A stretch of 64,000 bases of DNA, taken from contig NC_134367.1 of NCBI RefSeq assembly GCF_035582795.1, positions 85,357,062 through 85,421,061 of the forward strand, in the 5' to 3' direction. A program made the translations under genes and the position numbers. This DNA is from Mycteria americana. Lineage: Eukaryota; Chordata; Aves; Ciconiiformes; Ciconiidae. The notes below the pieces were generated by a model, which searched no databases, was not told the origin of the DNA, and saw only the letters and a list, made by a program, of their open reading frames with translations. Below are positions 61,401 to 64,000 of the stretch, piece after piece (the stretch's first letter is position 1; the number at the start of each line of letters is the position of its first letter).

Positions 61401-63957
61401 AAGCTTGAAAGTATACTTATTCTAAAGTCTCTCGTGTGGCCATAATTTCTAAAGTGTCTGAACACCTTCTATGTGGCTTCTTCAACTCCACCATAAACAC
61501 CTGTCATGCAATATGTTCTCTCACCCTATGCTAAGATATAAACAGTGTTTTGTTTTAAATGGGCTTCAAATTCAGGGTTTATTTGTCTGACAGTATTTGG
61601 TTGGGGGGGTTGCTTTTTTGAAATGGGTATACTGCTACAGGGGCTTCTTAATAAAGACAAGGTCAAAGAAATGTATCTTGTACTTGGTACATGTTGCATA
61701 TTTAGTAGCTAAATCCTGGTTTTGCCAGATACCCTTGTATACTGGCAGAAAGTCTGGATCTTACTGTTTAATTGAACAAACTTTCAGCATATTGCAGAAC
61801 GCTCTATTGGTTATGGCAAGAAACATGTTATTTAAGCAGCATTTCAACAAGTTATACCCTCATCTCTAAAGTTCACTACAAATTCAGGCAACATATCCAA
61901 AGAAAATTATGAAACAGTACTCCCTCTGCTTAAAAACCTCTGTATGAATAGAAACTTAAGTTTCGAGCTACAACCAGTAAAAATTAGAAAGAATTCCCTC
62001 CTCTTTGAAATTCTAGGTCAAGAGCCACTCATGTTTAAAAAAACCCACATACAATACAAGCCAGTAGTCCAGAGACTTATTCGTAGGAATAGGCCAAGCA
62101 GTGCCACTGAGTACTTCCTCAGATGTCAAAAAGCGCCACAGAAACAGAAAGTGAAAACTGCTCTAAAAAGAAGAGATGATTCTGCATGAGCAGTTAAGCA
62201 TCGCTTCAGCAGTAGTAGCAAAAACAAGAAAAGAGACAGACACAAGACGCACAACAACACAGTGAGTGCCAGATGAGACAAAGTCAAATTACAGCTTGCT
62301 TTATTTCTTTGACAGCATGGCTAACCTAAACAGTTCCTACACTTCGTGGTCACTTCAGGTCTCCACTTCTTCTTCTTGTTATCCACATACAACTGAGTCT
62401 GTGGGGCAGTGCAACAGCAAGCTGGAAAGCTGACCTGGGTTATAAAGTTTTTTTCAGCTAGATCAATTCCCTTATCTAGTTTATCATTAAGCCCAACAAA
62501 AAGCTAATAAGAAGTAAAACTGATGATATGGTTTTGTGCTACAGTTGAGTGAATTAAGAGCTCTCTCACCACCAGGAAGAGAGGAGAGGAAGAGAACAAG
62601 AGTTTCTACCTCCTCCCAGTCACTCTCAGTAGTTATTCTCTCTTACCTCTCCCTGTACCAGCTCACAAACTCACCTGATAAGCCAGTTGCTCACAACAAT
62701 CTGGGAGATGAGAGGAAGATGTCAACTTACTTTTCCTCTATTCAAGTAAGCTGAATCAGCTTACCATGCAGAAAGATGCGTGCCAGAGCCAGCGCAGAAA
62801 AAGCACTGGAAGAACACAGCTGGAGGCAGTACACCCTCCTTCAGCAGGGCATGATGTAAGGAGAGATGGAGGTAGAATCAGGAACTACTTAAGTTAGTGT
62901 TACTTCTAGAAGAAATGCTCCTAAACTATCCCTTTCCCAACTGAGTCCTCTTAAAAATGTAAGTAGGCAGCTTGAAGACAGTAGAGACAACAGCAGCTTA
63001 TTGCATATAGCAGTTCAGAGCTACAGTAATGCTCACCGACTATTTATTACAGAAAGAGCTTATATAGAAAATTTTCACAGATAAGACACAGCAGAAGTGC
63101 TGAAAGAGAACCGCAGTTGGGAAGTCCACTACAGCTGCTACTTTCTCAGGTGACACCAAACATTAGCCTAAAGGTAAAACATCTTGCATTATGCCCTAAG
63201 TCTTCCTAGCATAGAAAGCTTTCTAAGGTATTTATTAAAAAGGCCTTTAGCAGTCATTCCTGAACTTGGCAATTCTCATGTTTATCTGAAAAACATTCCT
63301 TTGAGCTTTGAATGTTACAAGCAAATAAAGAGACTCACATATGTGGAGCAGAGGGAAGACACAATCTAGTATCCTAATGTTTTGACAATAAGAAAGTCCT
63401 TACAAATAAGGGTGAATTTAGTGCAGAGATCATTCGGAAACACAGCAAGGCTGGAAGAGGAACAGACTCAGTCCAAGCATAGACAGTAGAATAGCAACAA
63501 AAATAATATAGTAGTAAGAAATTGAATCAGCTGCAAGTAATTTGTCTTATATTTGTGCTAGATGTAACTCTTTTGTGAGAAGAAGCTTTTTAAAAAAATA
63601 TATGCTAGCCCCCTCCCATTTACCTTCTTTTTTATTTCCATAAAAGTCTCCTGTTCACTATACTAACAGGAGGTAACAGTGAATGTGCACTGTGTAGACT
63701 ATCAAATGCTCCTTGTAAAAAATTGCATTCTTTGCATCTAAGATGGTATGAACTGTCACATCTCCATTTAGCACAAAATGAAAACTTTTTAAAAATGGTT
63801 ATTTGCAGAGAAACTATAATCTTTTGTGTTTTTTAAGAGACAGCAAATAAGACAAACACTCTGAAAAAGCTTAAACATTTTACCATCAAGTTCACAAAAA
63901 TGATCCTGTGAATCATCGTATCTTGCCCAGTCAATGAAAGCCTCCTTACTTTGGTTA
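52348..63957 (-). CDS. ERO1B: ERO1B, ER oxidoreductase 1 beta (3' eleven coding exons; 5' part outside window)
   Basis: Eleven minus-strand exons join into 323 full codons plus stop, in frame throughout. The enzyme oxidises protein disulfide isomerase in the ER lumen through bound FAD and passes electrons to oxygen, giving hydrogen peroxide. Visible parts: FAD-site residues in [28 protein letters not shown] and ELRAL; the catalytic CVGCDKC (codons 54790-54770); and the regulatory cysteines in EENCF and GLCLEK. Spacings of 33 and 150 residues equal those of C208, C241 and C391 in human ERO1A. DERSP and CDKC (ERO1A has CFKC) mark it as the beta form. About 144 N-terminal residues, with the signal peptide and shuttle cysteines, are missing only because the window ends. 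Confidence 0.95.
52409..53327 (-). other. ERO1B: ERO1B terminal intron (0.9 kb)
   Basis: A GT-AG intron with donor AG/GTAAGT. AT-rich, with nothing recognisable inside. Confidence 0.85.
53328..53461 (-). CDS. ERO1B: ERO1B coding exon ([11 protein letters not shown] to NAFG)
   Basis: 134 nt between CTTGTAG and GGAAG/GTAAGT. It encodes [18 protein letters not shown] and [14 protein letters not shown], a highly conserved C-terminal helical part of the fold that packs near the catalytic cysteines. Confidence 0.95.
54137..54158 (+). repeat. A homopolymer, 22 bases
   Basis: An uninterrupted A run in an ERO1B intron, followed by CAACCAACCCCC. No retroposed body was recognised beside it. Confidence 0.9.
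54695..54720 (-). repeat. Three G-runs on the ERO1B sense strand
   Basis: C runs of 7, 8 and 6 bases on the plus strand (54695-54701, 54705-54712, 54715-54720) read as G-runs in the ERO1B transcript. The nearest lies 28 bases inside the intron from the donor of the catalytic exon. Confidence 0.9.
54749..54835 (-). CDS. ERO1B: ERO1B catalytic exon with CVGCDKC
   Basis: 87 nt, phase 0 at both ends, after ACTGATAG. It encodes [15 protein letters not shown], the CXXCXXC active-site motif and RLWGKLQ. The last two cysteines (codons 54781-54779 and 54772-54770) form the redox pair next to FAD. The first pairs structurally with an N-terminal cysteine encoded outside the window. Confidence 0.96.
54836..56050 (-). 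other. ERO1B: ERO1B intron (1.2 kb)
   Basis: A GT-AG intron with an (ATA/GTATA)n patch at about 55637-55690. Nothing else is recognisable. Confidence 0.85.
56051..56120 (-). CDS. ERO1B: ERO1B coding exon ([17 protein letters not shown])
   Basis: 70 nt between TTATTAG and TTAAAG/GTAAAG. It completes a split Lys codon and encodes [20 protein letters not shown] plus SLK. Confidence 0.95.
56121..56965 (-). other. ERO1B: ERO1B intron (0.8 kb)
   Basis: A GT-AG intron, donor ACAAA/GTAAGG. The plus-strand TTTG/TTTTG patch at 56726-56760 is simple sequence. Confidence 0.85.
56966..57212 (-). CDS. ERO1B: ERO1B large coding exon with FAD-site arginines
   Basis: 247 nt between CCTGTAG and ACAAA/GTAAGG, giving 81 full codons. 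[19 protein letters not shown] includes the two Arg residues (R287 and R300 in ERO1A numbering) that hold FAD. The stretch after [13 protein letters not shown] is the variable part. Confidence 0.95.
57213..57366 (-). other. ERO1B: Short ERO1B intron (154 bp)
   Basis: A compact GT-AG intron with a strong T/C-rich tract before the acceptor CCTGTAG. Confidence 0.9.
57367..57459 (-). CDS. ERO1B: ERO1B coding exon (GLCLEKR to NYLLE)
   Basis: 93 nt between GGACAG and GAAG/GTAATT. It encodes [18 protein letters not shown] and [12 protein letters not shown]. The cysteine in GLC corresponds to C241 of ERO1A, half of a regulatory disulfide. Ser and His in SGLH contact FAD in the family. Confidence 0.95.
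57460..58910 (-). other. ERO1B: ERO1B intron (1.45 kb)
   Basis: A GT-AG intron after the 27-nt microexon. AT-rich, with only chance frames. Confidence 0.85.
58911..58937 (-). CDS. ERO1B: ERO1B 27-nt microexon (ESFYTWLE)
   Basis: 27 nt between TTTACAG and GAAG/GTAAAG. It contributes two bases of Gly, then ESFYTWLE and one base of the next Gly. The residues match human ERO1B and keep the 33-residue spacing between the regulatory cysteines. Confidence 0.93.
58938..59792 (-). other. ERO1B: ERO1B intron between the microexons (0.86 kb)
   Basis: A GT-AG intron, donor GATG/GTAAGT. No recognisable content. Confidence 0.85.
59793..59804 (-). CDS. ERO1B: ERO1B 12-nt microexon
   Basis: 12 nt (GAGGAGATGATG) between a long T/C tract ending CCCCTAAG and the consensus donor GTAAGT. 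It adds Gly-Gly-Asp-Asp with the flanking split codons; human has Gly-Glu-Asp-Asp by memory. A second acceptor three bases in (GAG) would give a 9-nt exon. The 12-nt form matches human length. Confidence 0.88.
59805..60951 (-). other. ERO1B: ERO1B intron (1.15 kb)
   Basis: An intron with a rather weak donor, AGGG/GTGGGT, and a strong pyrimidine tract at its 3' end. A 15-base T run lies at 60413-60427 on the plus strand. Confidence 0.82.
60952..60998 (-). CDS. ERO1B: ERO1B coding exon ([15 protein letters not shown])
   Basis: 47 nt between TTCTAG and AGGG/GTGGGT. It completes the Lys of NCFK and encodes [15 protein letters not shown], the start of the loop between the two regulatory cysteines. 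Confidence 0.93.
60999..61087 (-). other. ERO1B: Very short ERO1B intron (89 bp)
   Basis: GT-AG, donor CAA/GTAATT. It is close to the lower size limit for vertebrate introns. Confidence 0.9.
61088..61208 (-). CDS. ERO1B: ERO1B coding exon ([23 protein letters not shown])
   Basis: 121 nt between ATTTAG and TTCAA/GTAATT. It encodes the FAD-binding PERYTGYKG and [15 protein letters not shown]. Arg and Thr of RYT and the first Trp correspond to R187, T189 and W200 of ERO1A. The Cys of NCF corresponds to C208. Confidence 0.95.
61209..63883 (-). other. ERO1B: ERO1B intron (2.7 kb)
   Basis: A GT-AG intron with donor GATG/GTAAAA. Nothing inside could be named with confidence; a possible LTR-like stretch near 62200-62450 was considered and not accepted. 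Confidence 0.8.
63884..63957 (-). CDS. ERO1B: ERO1B coding exon, first one inside the window
   Basis: 74 nt after TCCCCTCAG. It completes a split Ser codon and encodes [17 protein letters not shown], then DHFCELD and one base of the next Asp. It corresponds to about residue 145 onward of the 467-residue human protein. NQS is a possible N-glycosylation site. Confidence 0.94.
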
Positions 63958-64000
63958 CTGAGGGGAAAAAAATACATTTGGTTTTAAACTTTTAAATAAA
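63958..64000 (-). other. ERO1B: End of an ERO1B intron cut by the window edge
   Basis: The pyrimidine tract and acceptor of the preceding intron. All upstream exons lie to the right of the window. Confidence 0.85.

Noticed and set aside
61944-62189. 81-codon basic frame in an ERO1B intron
   Set aside because: It is on the opposite strand, has no match and lacks splice signals.
62200-62450. Second LTR-like stretch (minus AATAAA at 62305-62300)
   Set aside because: No convincing TATA spacing, terminal TG...CA or target-site duplication could be found.

Overview
The window is vertebrate nuclear DNA: exon islands with GT-AG boundaries, kilobase introns, low repeat content and one CpG island. 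A 108-bp fragment at 31851-31958 has the typical 3' end of a bird CR1 LINE, so the source is most likely a bird; I cannot name the species. Two protein genes are recognisable, arranged tail to tail. GPR137B lies on the plus strand and is complete in its coding part (seven exons, 20666-46140, 385 codons). ERO1B lies on the minus strand, and its last eleven coding exons (63957 down to the stop at 52348, 323 full codons) are present; its 5' part lies beyond the right edge. From memory, GPR137B and ERO1B are also convergent neighbours in mammals, which supports the calls.

Layout. 1-13050 is AT-rich and gene-free as far as I can see, with a short tandem repeat at 418-486 and a probable minus-strand solo LTR starting at 5901. 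13060-14060 is a CpG island with a CTCF-type site, an array of CCGG decamers, GC boxes and a strong splice donor at 14050/14051. It is the best candidate promoter for GPR137B, with an untranslated first exon joined to an acceptor just before the coding start (20583-20584). 14061-20582 is then first intron or intergenic DNA. 20585-46140 is the GPR137B coding region, with introns of 8.8, 5.1, 3.8, 2.1, 2.9 and 1.6 kb. 46141-52347 holds the two facing 3' UTRs with several polyadenylation signals and no other gene. 52348-63957 is the 3' part of ERO1B.

GPR137B is a seven-helix lysosomal membrane protein linked to Rag/mTORC1 signalling. ERO1B is the FAD enzyme of the ER lumen that reoxidises protein disulfide isomerase. 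They share a location, not a pathway. Points worth a second look are a GC-AG intron in GPR137B, two consecutive microexons (12 and 27 nt) in ERO1B between the codons of a regulatory cysteine pair, a weak ERO1B donor backed by intronic G-runs, a 28-bp exact copy of GPR137B coding sequence 3 kb upstream of its exon, and the helically phased CCGG array beside the CTCF site. I found no wholly new gene system.
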